DNA of 64,000 bases from JBKBUF01 sp046290815 (GCA_046290815.1 JBKBUF010000025.1:9365-73364), one strand, 5' to 3'. Counted from the first letter of the stretch, positions 53,051-62,735 are shown. Numbers and translations: made by a program. The notes: generated by a model not told the origin, from the letters alone.

Positions 53051-56000
53051 ATGTCTTCAATATTTCTTCTCTTATATAATTTCTTTCAATCAAGAAGGTG
53101 GCTGCTTGGCTTGTTTATTCTTGCTGTTGTTGCTATAGCAGGATTTTTCGCTTCAAGACTTGATGTACAGGAAGATCTGAGTAAGGTCATGCCTAGTGAT
53201 GAAAAGATAAATAAGATGAATCTTGTTTTCCGCAATTCAAAATTTGCCGACAAGATGGTATTCAACATTTATCTTTCTGATAGCACTATTGCTGCGGATC
53301 CGGATAAACTGGTTGATTTCTGTGAAGAAATGGTAGAAGGTCTTTCTTCACTTCAGCCTGATTACATAAGTGAAATCAATCATAAGGTATCGGATGAAAT
53401 GATGGGAGAGGTGTATAATACTTTCTATGAAAATATCCCTTTTTTCCTTGATGAAAATGATTACAAAAAGATTGAAGAAAATATTCAGAGAGAAAATCTT
53501 GATTCGGCCTTTGCAAGAAATTACAAGACTTTAATGTCCCCCGCAAGCGTGGTCCTAAAGCAATTTATAGTGAAGGATCCGGTAGGAATAAGTTTTCTGG
53601 GTTTGAAAAAACTTCAGGATCTGCAGGTGGAAGATAACTATGAATTATATAATGGTTATGTAATGACCAAAGATCATCGCAATCTTTTGTTTTTTATATC
53701 GCCTGCCCACTCAAATAACGAGACAGCAGCGAATGGTGTGATGATAGATAAAATGGAAGGGCTGATCGATAGCCTGTCCACTCTACACAAAGGTGAGGTT
53801 AACGCAGATTATTTTGGCGCTGTGGCTATGTCCGCGGCCAATGCTAAAAGAATTAAAAGCGATCTGGCTCTTACAGTTACCATAGCCATACTAATACTGG
53901 TAGTATTTATCAGTATGTTTTTCAGAAGAGCAGAAATTGTATTTTTGATATTTCTCCCTGTTATTATTGGCGGACTTATTTCCCTTGCCATAGTTTATTT
54001 TATAAAACCTGATGTGTCTGCGATTGCATTAGGAATGGGTTCGGTTCTACTTGGTATAACAATAGATTATTCACTACACATTTTTACACATTTTAAAAGT
54101 ACCGGTTCGGCAAAGTCGGTGATTAAAGATCTTACAACACCATTATTGTTGAGCAGTCTGATAACTGCATCCTCTTTTGGCTGTCTTATGTTTGTGAAAT
54201 CTGAGGCATTACAGGATCTGGGTTTGTTTGCAGGTATAAGTGTAGTCAATGCAGTACTTATCGGATTAATTGTGCTTCCGCATTTGCTTAAAAGGAAAGC
54301 CAATGAACAAAATACCGGCCATGTACCTCATGCAGGTGGTCTCTCTTTTATTTACAAATACACTTCGTACAGATTTGACAAAAATAAATACCTGATAGCA
54401 GCAATAGTGATTATTACCTTTGTATGTTCTTATACCTACAAAAATGTGACTTTCGAAACAGACATGCTCAAGATGAATTATGTTTCGGAAAAGCTATATA
54501 ACGCACAAAAGAATCTGGATAAAATCAGTACGATTTCACTTAAGTCAGTATATCTGATATCCAGTTCAGATAATCTGGAAGACGCTCTTGCAAAGAATGA
54601 AGCTTTAATGCCACAGATCAATGCTTTAAAAGAAAAAGGTGTGGTTAAAAGTTTTTCTACTGCGACACCATTACTCCTTACCAAAGCTGAACAGAAAAGA
54701 CGAATTGACCGGTGGAATGCATTCTGGACTCCTGAAAAAATTTCAAAGCTAAAAGCAGATATTAATGATATAGCACCAAAGTATAAATTCAGGACTGAAG
54801 CTTTCGGAAGCTTTTACACTTTTTTGACAAAGAATTATGAGGTGGTATCCCTGGAGGCAATGGAAAATCTCAAAAAATTATTCCTTAATGATTTTGTTAC
54901 TGAGAATAAGGAAATGAGTACCATAGTTACTCTTTTGAAAGTAGAGGAGGAGGATAAACCTCAGGTGTACAGTTCTTTCACCGAATCCGCCAACCTTACA
55001 ATTCTGGACAAAAAATACCTTACGGATAAATTTATCAGCATTCTGAATGAAGATTTCAATATGTTGGAAGTAATGTCTCTGCTATTGGTCCTTGTTATAC
55101 TTATAATTTCTTATGGACGCATTGAATTGGGATTGATATCATTTCTCCCTATGTGTCTTAGCTGGCTTTGGACTTTGGGGTTAATGGGCATATTCGGGAT
55201 AAAGTTTAATATCATAAATATCATTATTTCGACATTCATACTCGGCCTTGGCATTGACTATAGCATTTTTATTATGAGCGGTTTGCTGGAGGAGTATAAA
55301 ACCAATGCAGAACACCTGAATTCATATAAAACATCCATATTCTTATCTGCTTTTACTTCAATAGTTGGAATTGGCGTATTGATTCTGGCCGAGCATCCTG
55401 CACTTAAATCAATTGCCTTTCTTTCGATCATAGGAATGTTTTCAGTAATTCTGATTTCATATACTGTTCAACCGTTGTTGTTCCGTGGACTTATTACAAA
55501 CAGAATCAAAAAAGGTAAGTATCCATATACCGCCGCCACTTTATTCTTTACCATATTTGCTTATTCATATTTCCTGTTAGGGTGTATCATTCTCAATTTA
55601 TTTTTCCCGGTACTTCTTTATCTGGTACCACTTAATAAAAGGCGCAAGAAATATGTATTGAATTTTATGATTATGTGCTTTACCAGGTCTATGATTTATA
55701 TCATGGCTAATGTAAAAAAGGTAATCATTAATAAGGAGAAGGAAGATTTCAAAAAACCGGCTGTAATAATTGCCAATCATAGTTCTTTTCTGGATATACT
55801 TTTAACATTGATGCTTTATCCAAAGCTTTTGATAGTAACTAATGACTGGGTTTGGAATTCTCCTTTTTTCGGAAGAGTAGTGCAGATGGCAGGGTTTATA
55901 AGGGCAGGGGGAGAAGCACCGCCGGAAGAAAGGTTAAAGGAATTGGAAGAGGCAGTGAAAGACGGTTATTCCATAATTATATTCCCTGAGGGAACAAGAT

Positions 56001-56959
56001 CTGTTGATGGAAAGATCGGCAGGTTCCATAAAGGGGCATTTTTAATGGCTGAGAAATTAAATATAGATATTCTTCCTATTCTTATTCATGGTGCAGGAGA
56101 AGCTATAAGCAAAGGTGATCTGCAATTGAAGAATACAACAATCTCAATGAAAATCCTTCCTAGGATAAAGCCTGAGGATACAAGGTTTGGCAGTTCTTAT
56201 TCAGAAAGAACCAAGCAGATCTCAAAGTATTTTAAAGCAGAGTATGCTGCATTAAGAAATGAACTTGAAACACCTGAGTTTTTCCTTGACAGATTATATA
56301 AAAATTACCTTTACAAAGGCCCGGTATTGGAATGGTATATGAGGATAAAATTACGGTTGGAGGATAATTACAGGTGGTTTGATCAGGTGATCCCGAAAAC
56401 TGCCAGTGTGACTGATCTTGGATGCGGCTATGGTTTCCTTCCGTATATGCTATCCTTCCTGGGTGAAAATAGAAAAATAACCGGAATAGATTATGATGAT
56501 GAAAAAATCCAGGTGGCTCAGAATTGTTTTTCCAGAACCGGTAATGTCAAATTTGATTGTGGTGATATTACCTGTATAAATTTAGAAAAAAGCGATGTGT
56601 TTGTAATTAGTGATGTCTTACATTATCTTACGCCCGCTCAACAGGATTTGGTAATTAAGAATGCCGCTGAAAATGTAAACGAAGGAGGTATGGTAATCAT
56701 CAGAGACGGGGATAAGGATAGCGGGAAAAAACACGAAGGAACTAAACTTACTGAATTCTTTTCAACAAAATTCCTTAAGTTTAATAAAACTCAGAATCCT
56801 CTATACTTTATGTCAGGAGAGCAAATTATTTCTGCAGGGAAAAAGCTTGGACTTGATGCAGAAGTTATAGATAATACTAAATTTACATCCAATAAATTTT
56901 ATATATTAAGGAAACCTAAAACTGAAATATTAATACCGGAAACCAATGGCCAAATATGA
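53051..56959 (+). CDS. Trifunctional MMPL transporter, PlsC-like acyltransferase and SAM methyltransferase
   Basis: This 1302-residue fusion has an MMPL/RND-type exporter (about 1-840, two sets of helices around a periplasmic loop), a lysophospholipid acyltransferase (about 880-1080) with NHSSFLD giving H910 and D915 and FPEGTRS at 978-984, and a class I methyltransferase (about 1115-1240) with motif I DLGCGYG (D1122-G1128). In proteobacterial aryl polyene clusters these are separate genes, so the fusion is characteristic of the Bacteroidota type. A combined role in acylation, ring methylation and export of the pigment at the membrane is inferred. It starts 6 bp after the GT2 gene and overlaps the next gene by 14 bp. 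Confidence 0.93.
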   Translation: MSSIFLLLYNFFQSRRWLLGLFILAVVAIAGFFASRLDVQEDLSKVMPSDEKINKMNLVFRNSKFADKMVFNIYLSDSTIAADPDKLVDFCEEMVEGLSSLQPDYISEINHKVSDEMMGEVYNTFYENIPFFLDENDYKKIEENIQRENLDSAFARNYKTLMSPASVVLKQFIVKDPVGISFLGLKKLQDLQVEDNYELYNGYVMTKDHRNLLFFISPAHSNNETAANGVMIDKMEGLIDSLSTLHKGEVNADYFGAVAMSAANAKRIKSDLALTVTIAILILVVFISMFFRRAEIVFLIFLPVIIGGLISLAIVYFIKPDVSAIALGMGSVLLGITIDYSLHIFTHFKSTGSAKSVIKDLTTPLLLSSLITASSFGCLMFVKSEALQDLGLFAGISVVNAVLIGLIVLPHLLKRKANEQNTGHVPHAGGLSFIYKYTSYRFDKNKYLIAAIVIITFVCSYTYKNVTFETDMLKMNYVSEKLYNAQKNLDKISTISLKSVYLISSSDNLEDALAKNEALMPQINALKEKGVVKSFSTATPLLLTKAEQKRRIDRWNAFWTPEKISKLKADINDIAPKYKFRTEAFGSFYTFLTKNYEVVSLEAMENLKKLFLNDFVTENKEMSTIVTLLKVEEEDKPQVYSSFTESANLTILDKKYLTDKFISILNEDFNMLEVMSLLLVLVILIISYGRIELGLISFLPMCLSWLWTLGLMGIFGIKFNIINIIISTFILGLGIDYSIFIMSGLLEEYKTNAEHLNSYKTSIFLSAFTSIVGIGVLILAEHPALKSIAFLSIIGMFSVILISYTVQPLLFRGLITNRIKKGKYPYTAATLFFTIFAYSYFLLGCIILNLFFPVLLYLVPLNKRRKKYVLNFMIMCFTRSMIYIMANVKKVIINKEKEDFKKPAVIIANHSSFLDILLTLMLYPKLLIVTNDWVWNSPFFGRVVQMAGFIRAGGEAPPEERLKELEEAVKDGYSIIIFPEGTRSVDGKIGRFHKGAFLMAEKLNIDILPILIHGAGEAISKGDLQLKNTTISMKILPRIKPEDTRFGSSYSERTKQISKYFKAEYAALRNELETPEFFLDRLYKNYLYKGPVLEWYMRIKLRLEDNYRWFDQVIPKTASVTDLGCGYGFLPYMLSFLGENRKITGIDYDDEKIQVAQNCFSRTGNVKFDCGDITCINLEKSDVFVISDVLHYLTPAQQDLVIKNAAENVNEGGMVIIRDGDKDSGKKHEGTKLTEFFSTKFLKFNKTQNPLYFMSGEQIISAGKKLGLDAEVIDNTKFTSNKFYILRKPKTEILIPETNGQI

Positions 56960-58469
56960 TTTTGTGATAATAGGTAGTGGATTAGGAGGTCTTCTTTGCG
57001 GATATATGCTGGCCAAGGAGGGGCGATCTGTTTGTATTCTTGAGAAGAACAGGCAGCTGGGAGGCAATCTGCAGATTTTTGTGCGAGATAAAGCGATCTT
57101 CGACACAGGTATTCATTACATAGGAGGATTAGATAAAGGCCAAAATCTTTACCAGTATTTTAAGTATTTCGGTTTAATGGATAACCTGAAGCTGCGTAGA
57201 ATGGATCCTGAAGGATTCGATGTGGTCGCATTTGGTGATGATCCGGTTGAATATCCATATGCCATGGGATATGAAAGGTTTCAGGAAAGGTTGTTGGAGA
57301 AATTTCCAAAGGAAAAAGAAGCAATTTCGAAGTACTGTGCAAAACTACAGGAGATAGGCGCAAGTTCACCATTGTATAATGTTCAGGCCCCTTCAGGTGG
57401 TGACTTTTTCAGAACAGAGTATCTTACCATGAACGCAAGGGATTATATAGCATCATTGAGTTCTAATACTAAGCTGCATGGAGTACTGGCAGGTACTAAT
57501 TCATTGTATGCAGGTATCGGCGATAAAAGTCCCCTTTATGTACATGCCTTGATTGTTAATAGTTACATTGAAAGCTCTTATAAATGTATTGATGGTGGAG
57601 CTCAAATCGCAACACATTTGTCTAAGGAGATTAAAAGGTTCGGAGGGGAGATTAAAAATTATGCAGAGGCAAGTAAGTTTAATTTCAGCGGCGATGAAAT
57701 AAAATCAGTTGAGCTTAAGTCAGGTGAAACGTTTGAAGGAAAAACTTTTATTTCCAACATCCATCCTGCAAATACTATGGAAATGGTTGGACAGGGAAAT
57801 ATAAGGAAAGCTTATTATAACAGACTAACCAGTCTTGAAAATACCTGTGGGGTTTTTATTCTGTATGCTGTTTTTAAACCTGATACATTCAAATATTTAG
57901 ACTACAATTATTACTATCATAAAAATCAGGATGTAGTGTGGGATCCGTTGGAAAATAAAAACGTTTCATGGCCACCTTCTTACGCTATGTTTATTCCGGC
58001 TTCTTCAAAATCTGAGAAGTATGCAGACTGTGCAACTGTCATGGCCTTTATGAAGTATGATGATGTAAAGCCATGGGAGGACACTTTTCATACTATACCC
58101 AAACACAGGACAAACAGGTCTGAGAGTTACGAAGAATTTAAGGAAAGGAAATGTCAGGAAATTATAGATGTGGTAAATGAGAGATTTCCGAACTTCAGGA
58201 GTTCAATTAAGTCTTTCACCGCAAGTTCGCCATTAACCAACAGAGATTACATAGGTATAAAAGACGGGTCCATTTATGGTGTTCTTAAAGATCATAAAGA
58301 TCCTATCAAAACATTTATTCCACCCAAGACCAAAATACCTAATTTGTACTTCACTGGGCAAAATATAAATCTTCATGGTGTATTAGGGGTAACGATCAGT
58401 GCAGTAACCACCTGTGCTGAGTTTTTAGGAATAGATTACCTGATAAACGAAATTAAAAAAGCACAATAA
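56946..58469 (+). CDS. CrtI/RetSat-like FAD-dependent oxidoreductase
   Basis: This 507-residue flavoprotein starts with the dinucleotide-binding VIIGSGLGGLLCGYML and an ILEKN strand, followed by GGNLQIF and DTGIHYIGG, the pattern of phytoene desaturase and retinol saturase relatives. The C-terminus has LYFTGQNINLHGVLGV, the closing FAD segment of this family. A polyene-acting desaturase, saturase or isomerase fits the pigment context; aromatisation of the cyclohexanedione from DarA/B is another possibility. It is the last gene of the plus-strand series, overlapping the trifunctional gene by 14 bp. Confidence 0.88.
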   Translation: MAKYDFVIIGSGLGGLLCGYMLAKEGRSVCILEKNRQLGGNLQIFVRDKAIFDTGIHYIGGLDKGQNLYQYFKYFGLMDNLKLRRMDPEGFDVVAFGDDPVEYPYAMGYERFQERLLEKFPKEKEAISKYCAKLQEIGASSPLYNVQAPSGGDFFRTEYLTMNARDYIASLSSNTKLHGVLAGTNSLYAGIGDKSPLYVHALIVNSYIESSYKCIDGGAQIATHLSKEIKRFGGEIKNYAEASKFNFSGDEIKSVELKSGETFEGKTFISNIHPANTMEMVGQGNIRKAYYNRLTSLENTCGVFILYAVFKPDTFKYLDYNYYYHKNQDVVWDPLENKNVSWPPSYAMFIPASSKSEKYADCATVMAFMKYDDVKPWEDTFHTIPKHRTNRSESYEEFKERKCQEIIDVVNERFPNFRSSIKSFTASSPLTNRDYIGIKDGSIYGVLKDHKDPIKTFIPPKTKIPNLYFTGQNINLHGVLGVTISAVTTCAEFLGIDYLINEIKKAQ

Positions 58470-58542
58470 CAGTGTGAAGTGCGAAGTAACAGTGCGGAGG
58501 AAGAGAGATAAGAATTCCTTCACACTGTTACTCCGCACTGTT
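58468..58542. repeat. Double inverted repeat between convergent genes, probable bidirectional terminator
   Basis: Two 12-bp arms, AACAGTGTGAAG (58468-58479) and AACAGTGCGGAG (58488-58499), have exact complements at 58518-58529 and 58531-58542. The order is A, B, A', B'. Because A and B are near-identical, nested pairing A-B' and B-A' is also possible. The structure overlaps both stop codons. Confidence 0.6.
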
Positions 58543-59919
58543 TCTGATTAATCCCAAAGCCGGCCCTGCCATAAAAGTCGTTACCAGAGCCATAATAACC
58601 ATCATTGAAAAAATTTCTTTGGTAAGAATGCCTTCATCGTATCCTACATTCAGTACTATCAGTTCCATTAGCCCTCTGGTGTTCATTAAAATCCCGATTG
58701 TAAGAGCATTTTTCCACGATAATCCGATAAACTTTGCAGTTAAAGCGCTGCCTCCTAATTTTCCAGCAACAGCAACCAGAAGAATAGCTATACATACAAA
58801 CCAGAGGTATCCTGAGTTTAACAGACCTATTTCGGTTTTTAATCCGGTTACCACAAAGAAAACCGGTATAAGGAGTACAAGGCTAATAGTCTCAATTTTT
58901 TGAGCGATAAGTTTTTTAAATGGTTTGTTTTGCGGCATTACAATCCCCGCAAGAAAGGCTCCGAATATGGCATGAATACCAATTACTTCAGATAGGAATG
59001 CAGAGAAAAGCATAAGTAACATTGTAAGGGCAATGATACCTGTATTAGGATTCTTTTTTGAAAAGTATTTTTCATCCAGCTTTTTTAAGAAAGGTTTTAT
59101 AAAAAGAAGCATAAAAACTACATAAGCCAATGCAAGCACTATGGTAAAGATAGCACCGGTTATTCCTCCTGCCTTCACTATCGCAACCACTACCGCCAAA
59201 ATACACCAGGCAGTAACATCGTCAGATGCCGCACATGTAATAGTGAGAACGCCGATATGGGTATTTTCCATTTTCCTTTCTTTTATTATTCGGACCAATA
59301 CCGGAAATGCAGTAATGCTCATGGCAATACCCATAAACAAAGCAAACGAAAGGAAGGATATTCCCGGAGGACTAAAATCTTTATATATATAGTAAGATAA
59401 TATTATTCCAAGCAGGTAAGGTATTATAATACTTGCATGACTGATAAGAACGGCTGATGACATATCCTTTCTTATCAGATGAATGTCCAGGTCCATACCT
59501 ATTACAAACATGTATACTATTAAACCGATCTGACTCAGCAATTGAAGGTAAACCAGAGATTCATCAGGGAATATATACGAAAATACGCCTGGAAAAAACA
59601 TGCCCAGGATACTTGGTCCTAATACAATTCCTGCAGTTATTTCCCCAATGACAGCCGGTTGATTGAATTTCTTAAAAAGGTATCCGAAGCCTCTGGCAAA
59701 GATGACTATTACACCAATCTGTAATATTAGTAAACTAAGTTTATGGTGGGAATTGTCCGCGAGCTGCTTAAGGAATGAATCTATAATAGATCCTTCACTT
59801 GTTTTAGGTTCAGCAGGAGTAATGTTTCCCTGGTTAAGAAAGATAAAAGTTAGTACACATATGAAGAGAAATAGCAGTGTTAAATAAAAATACAGTTTTC
59901 TCTTTTTACTGTTATCCAT
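58528..59919 (-). CDS. CPA2-type cation:proton antiporter (KefB/NapA-like)
   Basis: This 463-residue inner-membrane protein has about twelve helices after an initial one and a Gln/Ser-rich loop. FNQPAVIGEITAGIVLGPS is the CPA2 entry motif, with IGIHAIFGAFLAGIVMP and MNTRGLMELIVLNVG later. The acidic pair in ASDDVTAWC (two consecutive Asp) is as expected in electrogenic Na+/H+ antiporters. There is no C-terminal TrkA domain. It converges with the pigment operon, with stop codons about 60 bp apart. Ion specificity is not clear. Confidence 0.92.
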   Translation of the reverse strand: MDNSKKRKLYFYLTLLFLFICVLTFIFLNQGNITPAEPKTSEGSIIDSFLKQLADNSHHKLSLLILQIGVIVIFARGFGYLFKKFNQPAVIGEITAGIVLGPSILGMFFPGVFSYIFPDESLVYLQLLSQIGLIVYMFVIGMDLDIHLIRKDMSSAVLISHASIIIPYLLGIILSYYIYKDFSPPGISFLSFALFMGIAMSITAFPVLVRIIKERKMENTHIGVLTITCAASDDVTAWCILAVVVAIVKAGGITGAIFTIVLALAYVVFMLLFIKPFLKKLDEKYFSKKNPNTGIIALTMLLMLFSAFLSEVIGIHAIFGAFLAGIVMPQNKPFKKLIAQKIETISLVLLIPVFFVVTGLKTEIGLLNSGYLWFVCIAILLVAVAGKLGGSALTAKFIGLSWKNALTIGILMNTRGLMELIVLNVGYDEGILTKEIFSMMVIMALVTTFMAGPALGLIRNSAE

Positions 59920-60030
59920 AAAAGTTCACATATGGCTAAATTAAGACTCGTGTCTCTAATAAGCTTTGAAGCTGTAAGTTAACCATAAGTTTTCCTCGGG
60001 GAAACCACAGGATAAATTTTATTTTAAAAA

Positions 60031-61092
60031 TCAGTTTCTCCTGCAACTGGAATCAGGATGAAATACCAGTTCTTTCCGTTTTGGGTTATTGTTATTTAAA
60101 ATACAATGATTGGCAGGTTCAATTTCATTGCTGTGAAACAGAGTATTGTAGAATTGATAGATATTGGAATGTGTGTTTAATAACTCCATGTCCAGGAAGT
60201 AATTATGCTTTCTCCCGGCAATAATGTCAAATTTGATGTATTCCGCATTTTTGGCAAGGGGTTTCCTGTATTTTTCACCCAATTGATTTTGGAGTGTTAT
60301 AAGTTTTGCTCCGGTAAGAACAAAATCCCTTTTGTTGGAAGTAATATATATGGATTTCTGAAAGTTTATCTTTTGAACCCATTTGGCATGTTTTCTTTGT
60401 TTGACTGCCGGAGCGTTCATGATAATATTGTCAAAAAGAATATCTGATGGCTTTTCTGCATCTGAAAGGATGTACTGTCTCATGAATTCGTTTCCTAAAC
60501 TATGAAGGAGTAAAGTGTAATTTCTGTCATCAATCTCATAGTTTCTCCTATAGCTTTGGAAGTCCAGCATAAATTTTTCAAAGCATTTTTTTGACCGTTT
60601 TAACTTTTTCTTTGAAGTATAAAAGTTTTCCATAGATGATAATCCATCCACTCTCGTAGGCCAGTCGAAAGCGATGTAACTAACGCTGTATAGCTTTTTC
60701 ATTCTTATTCCTGCTTCAAGTACGTCAGTGAATCTTTTGCCATCTCCATGGACATATAGCAGTACATCGTCATGAAAAGTCAGACTATGTGTGGTTTGTT
60801 CAAAGTCATTTTTACACGTGATTATCCATTCGTTGTTTTTCCAGTATGCTACCAGATAATGAATTTTTTCTTCCTGCTGTAGATCATGGCTGAATTTAAT
60901 ATGTTTTGTATTTTCAAATTTTCTATTGGTAATGATGATGATGCTGGTATCTTCCTTGGCAGGAACATAACTACTGTCAATTTTGATTTTATCCCAGTCT
61001 ACATAAGTATTTCCCGGTTCGCGCAGTTGTCCAAAAACATTGATAAATGAAAACAGAATTGCTCCCAGTAAAAATAACCATCCTTTAATCAT
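60031..61092 (-). CDS. DUF900-like alpha/beta hydrolase
   Basis: This 353-residue protein has an N-terminal signal segment (MIKGWLFLLGAILFSFINVFGQ) and an alpha/beta hydrolase core: YVHGDGKRF (oxyanion region), YIAFDWPTR and the nucleophile elbow LLHSLGN with S198. This resembles the DUF900 group of unknown-function lipases/esterases. It is on the same strand as dctA, 130 bp downstream of it. Substrate is unknown and the gene is likely separately transcribed. Confidence 0.8.
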   Translation of the reverse strand: MIKGWLFLLGAILFSFINVFGQLREPGNTYVDWDKIKIDSSYVPAKEDTSIIIITNRKFENTKHIKFSHDLQQEEKIHYLVAYWKNNEWIITCKNDFEQTTHSLTFHDDVLLYVHGDGKRFTDVLEAGIRMKKLYSVSYIAFDWPTRVDGLSSMENFYTSKKKLKRSKKCFEKFMLDFQSYRRNYEIDDRNYTLLLHSLGNEFMRQYILSDAEKPSDILFDNIIMNAPAVKQRKHAKWVQKINFQKSIYITSNKRDFVLTGAKLITLQNQLGEKYRKPLAKNAEYIKFDIIAGRKHNYFLDMELLNTHSNIYQFYNTLFHSNEIEPANHCILNNNNPKRKELVFHPDSSCRRN

Positions 61093-61222
61093 GATATTAT
61101 TCCATCTTCTCTATCAGAATAAGTCAGGAAAATTCAGGATTGTTTTGAAAGAAAAGTTAGTTGAGTGGAACCGGCTGAAAAGCTTAGAGTTAAATAATGG
61201 GATTTTTACCCTTGAGGAAAAG

Positions 61223-62479
61223 TTATTTTAGCTTTTTAAATTGTTCAGGCATTAATTCTCGTTCCCATTTTGCAAGAATTACCGTTGCTACTGCATTTCC
61301 TATAAGGTTGGTAATAGCTCTAGCTTCGGACATGAAGCGATCTACGCCCAGCAGGAGAACAATGCCGGCTACCGGCAAAGTATGCATTGAGGCAAGGGTT
61401 GCTGCTAAAACAATATATCCTCCTCCTGTCACCGCAGCTGCACCTTTTGAGGTAAGCATTAAAACACCTAACAGGAGTAATTCATCATACAATGTCAAGG
61501 CTGTGTTAGTGGCCTGGGCAATAAAGATGGTTGCCATTGTCAAATAAATTGAAGTTCCGTCCAGGTTAAATGAATACCCTGTTGGGATAACAAGACCGGT
61601 AATTGTTTTGGAACAACCGGCTTTCTCCATCTTTTCCATAAGTCCCGGTAAAGCTGATTCTGAAGAACTGGTACCTAATACAAGCAGAATCTCTTCTTTA
61701 ATATGGGCAAGCATTTTAAAAATGTTGAAGCCTGCAAACAAACATATGCTTCCCAGAACAAAAACGATGAATAATAAACAGGTGATGTAAACACAAAGCA
61801 TAAGCAATCCCAAAGAGGAGAGTAGTTCCAGTCCGTATTTTCCTACGGTAAAAGCTATTGCACCAAAGGCTCCGACAGGAGCTAATCTCAAAATGTAGTG
61901 AATGATTTTGAAGAAAAGAACATTAGCAGATTCAATAGCCGAAACAACAAGTTTTCCTTTTTCTCCAATGCCAATAATGGCAAAGGCTGTTAGTATTGCA
62001 ATAAAGAGAACCTGAAGAATATGGCCTTCGGCAAAAGCCGAAATAAAAGTTTTGGGAATAATATTAAGAATGAAGTTTATGGTACTGAAGCTGTCTGTCT
62101 GGCTTGTATAAACTGAAATTTGTGAAGTATCGAGGGATGCCGGGTCAATATTCAGGCCTTTGCCCGGTTCAATAATTTTAACTACCAGAAGACCGGTTAC
62201 AAGAGCTAAAGTGGTGATCAGCTCAAAATAGATAAAAGCTTTTATACCGATCCGGCCGATTTTTTTTATTTCTTTTATGCTTGTAATTCCCAACACCACT
62301 GTAGTGAAAATTACAGGGGTGACCACCATCTTGATGAGATTGATAAATAAATCTCCAAGTGGTTTCATCGCCTCTCCGGCTTTTGGGAAAAATGCTCCCA
62401 TTAAGACTCCTGCCAAAATTGCCAGGAGTACATAGAAATAAAGTGTTTTATGGAGTTGATTTTTTTTACTACCCTGCAT
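61223..62479 (-). CDS. dctA: C4-dicarboxylate:cation symporter DctA
   Basis: This 418-residue symporter of the DAACS family has eight helices and two re-entrant loops. GTSSSESALPGLMEKM, PTGYSFNLDGTSIYLTMA, TSKGAAAVTGGGYIVLAATL and GVDRFMSEARAITNLIGN are the DctA/GltP signature segments and match DctA most closely, so succinate, fumarate and malate are the likely substrates. The ATG at 62479 is chosen; an in-frame GTG at 62497 falls within a terminator hairpin. That terminator ends directly before the ATG, leaving no ordinary leader. Confidence 0.93.
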   Translation of the reverse strand: MQGSKKNQLHKTLYFYVLLAILAGVLMGAFFPKAGEAMKPLGDLFINLIKMVVTPVIFTTVVLGITSIKEIKKIGRIGIKAFIYFELITTLALVTGLLVVKIIEPGKGLNIDPASLDTSQISVYTSQTDSFSTINFILNIIPKTFISAFAEGHILQVLFIAILTAFAIIGIGEKGKLVVSAIESANVLFFKIIHYILRLAPVGAFGAIAFTVGKYGLELLSSLGLLMLCVYITCLLFIVFVLGSICLFAGFNIFKMLAHIKEEILLVLGTSSSESALPGLMEKMEKAGCSKTITGLVIPTGYSFNLDGTSIYLTMATIFIAQATNTALTLYDELLLLGVLMLTSKGAAAVTGGGYIVLAATLASMHTLPVAGIVLLLGVDRFMSEARAITNLIGNAVATVILAKWERELMPEQFKKLK

Positions 62480-62507
62480 AAAAAAATAAAACGGCACATA
62501 GCCGTTT
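62480..62507 (-). terminator. Intrinsic terminator directly abutting the dctA start
   Basis: On the minus strand AAACGGC (62507-62501), a 5-base loop and GCCGTTT (62495-62489) are followed by TATTTTTTT, and the next base begins the dctA ATG. It ends the His-rich lipoprotein transcript and may also attenuate dctA. Confidence 0.8.
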
Positions 62508-62540
62508 ATGCATAACTTTAAATACCGTCAGACAAACCTA

Positions 62541-62687
62541 TTAATGATGAGGTTTATGGTGCGGATGGTGTTTAGCATGATGGTGTGGCTTAGGGCCTGC
62601 ATTGGAGTATGTAGGGCATAAATGCTGAGGAGCACAAGAAGCCATTAATATAACGAAGGCCACAAATAGTAAAGATTTAATTTTCAT
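62541..62687 (-). CDS. Histidine-rich small lipoprotein, 48 residues
   Basis: A short minus-strand gene, ATG at 62687 and TAA at 62541-62543. It has a full lipoprotein signal (MKIKSLLFVAFVILMASC, Cys18) and then a short linker and a His cluster: 10 of 48 residues are His, nine of them in the last 15 (HHHAKHHPHH...). Such tails bind Zn, Ni, Cu or Co, so metal binding at the envelope is plausible. Signal peptide, stop and a terminator placed just beyond support a real gene. No homologue is recognised by name. Confidence 0.7.
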   Translation of the reverse strand: MKIKSLLFVAFVILMASCAPQHLCPTYSNAGPKPHHHAKHHPHHKPHH

Positions 62688-62735
62688 AATTTATACCTGT
62701 TTTTGAAATTGGATTCAATAGTGAAACAATAAGCA

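Noticed and set aside
62480..62497. GTG start for dctA at 62497
   Set aside because: It lies inside the loop and right arm of a terminator hairpin; the ATG at 62479 gives the normal DctA N-terminus.
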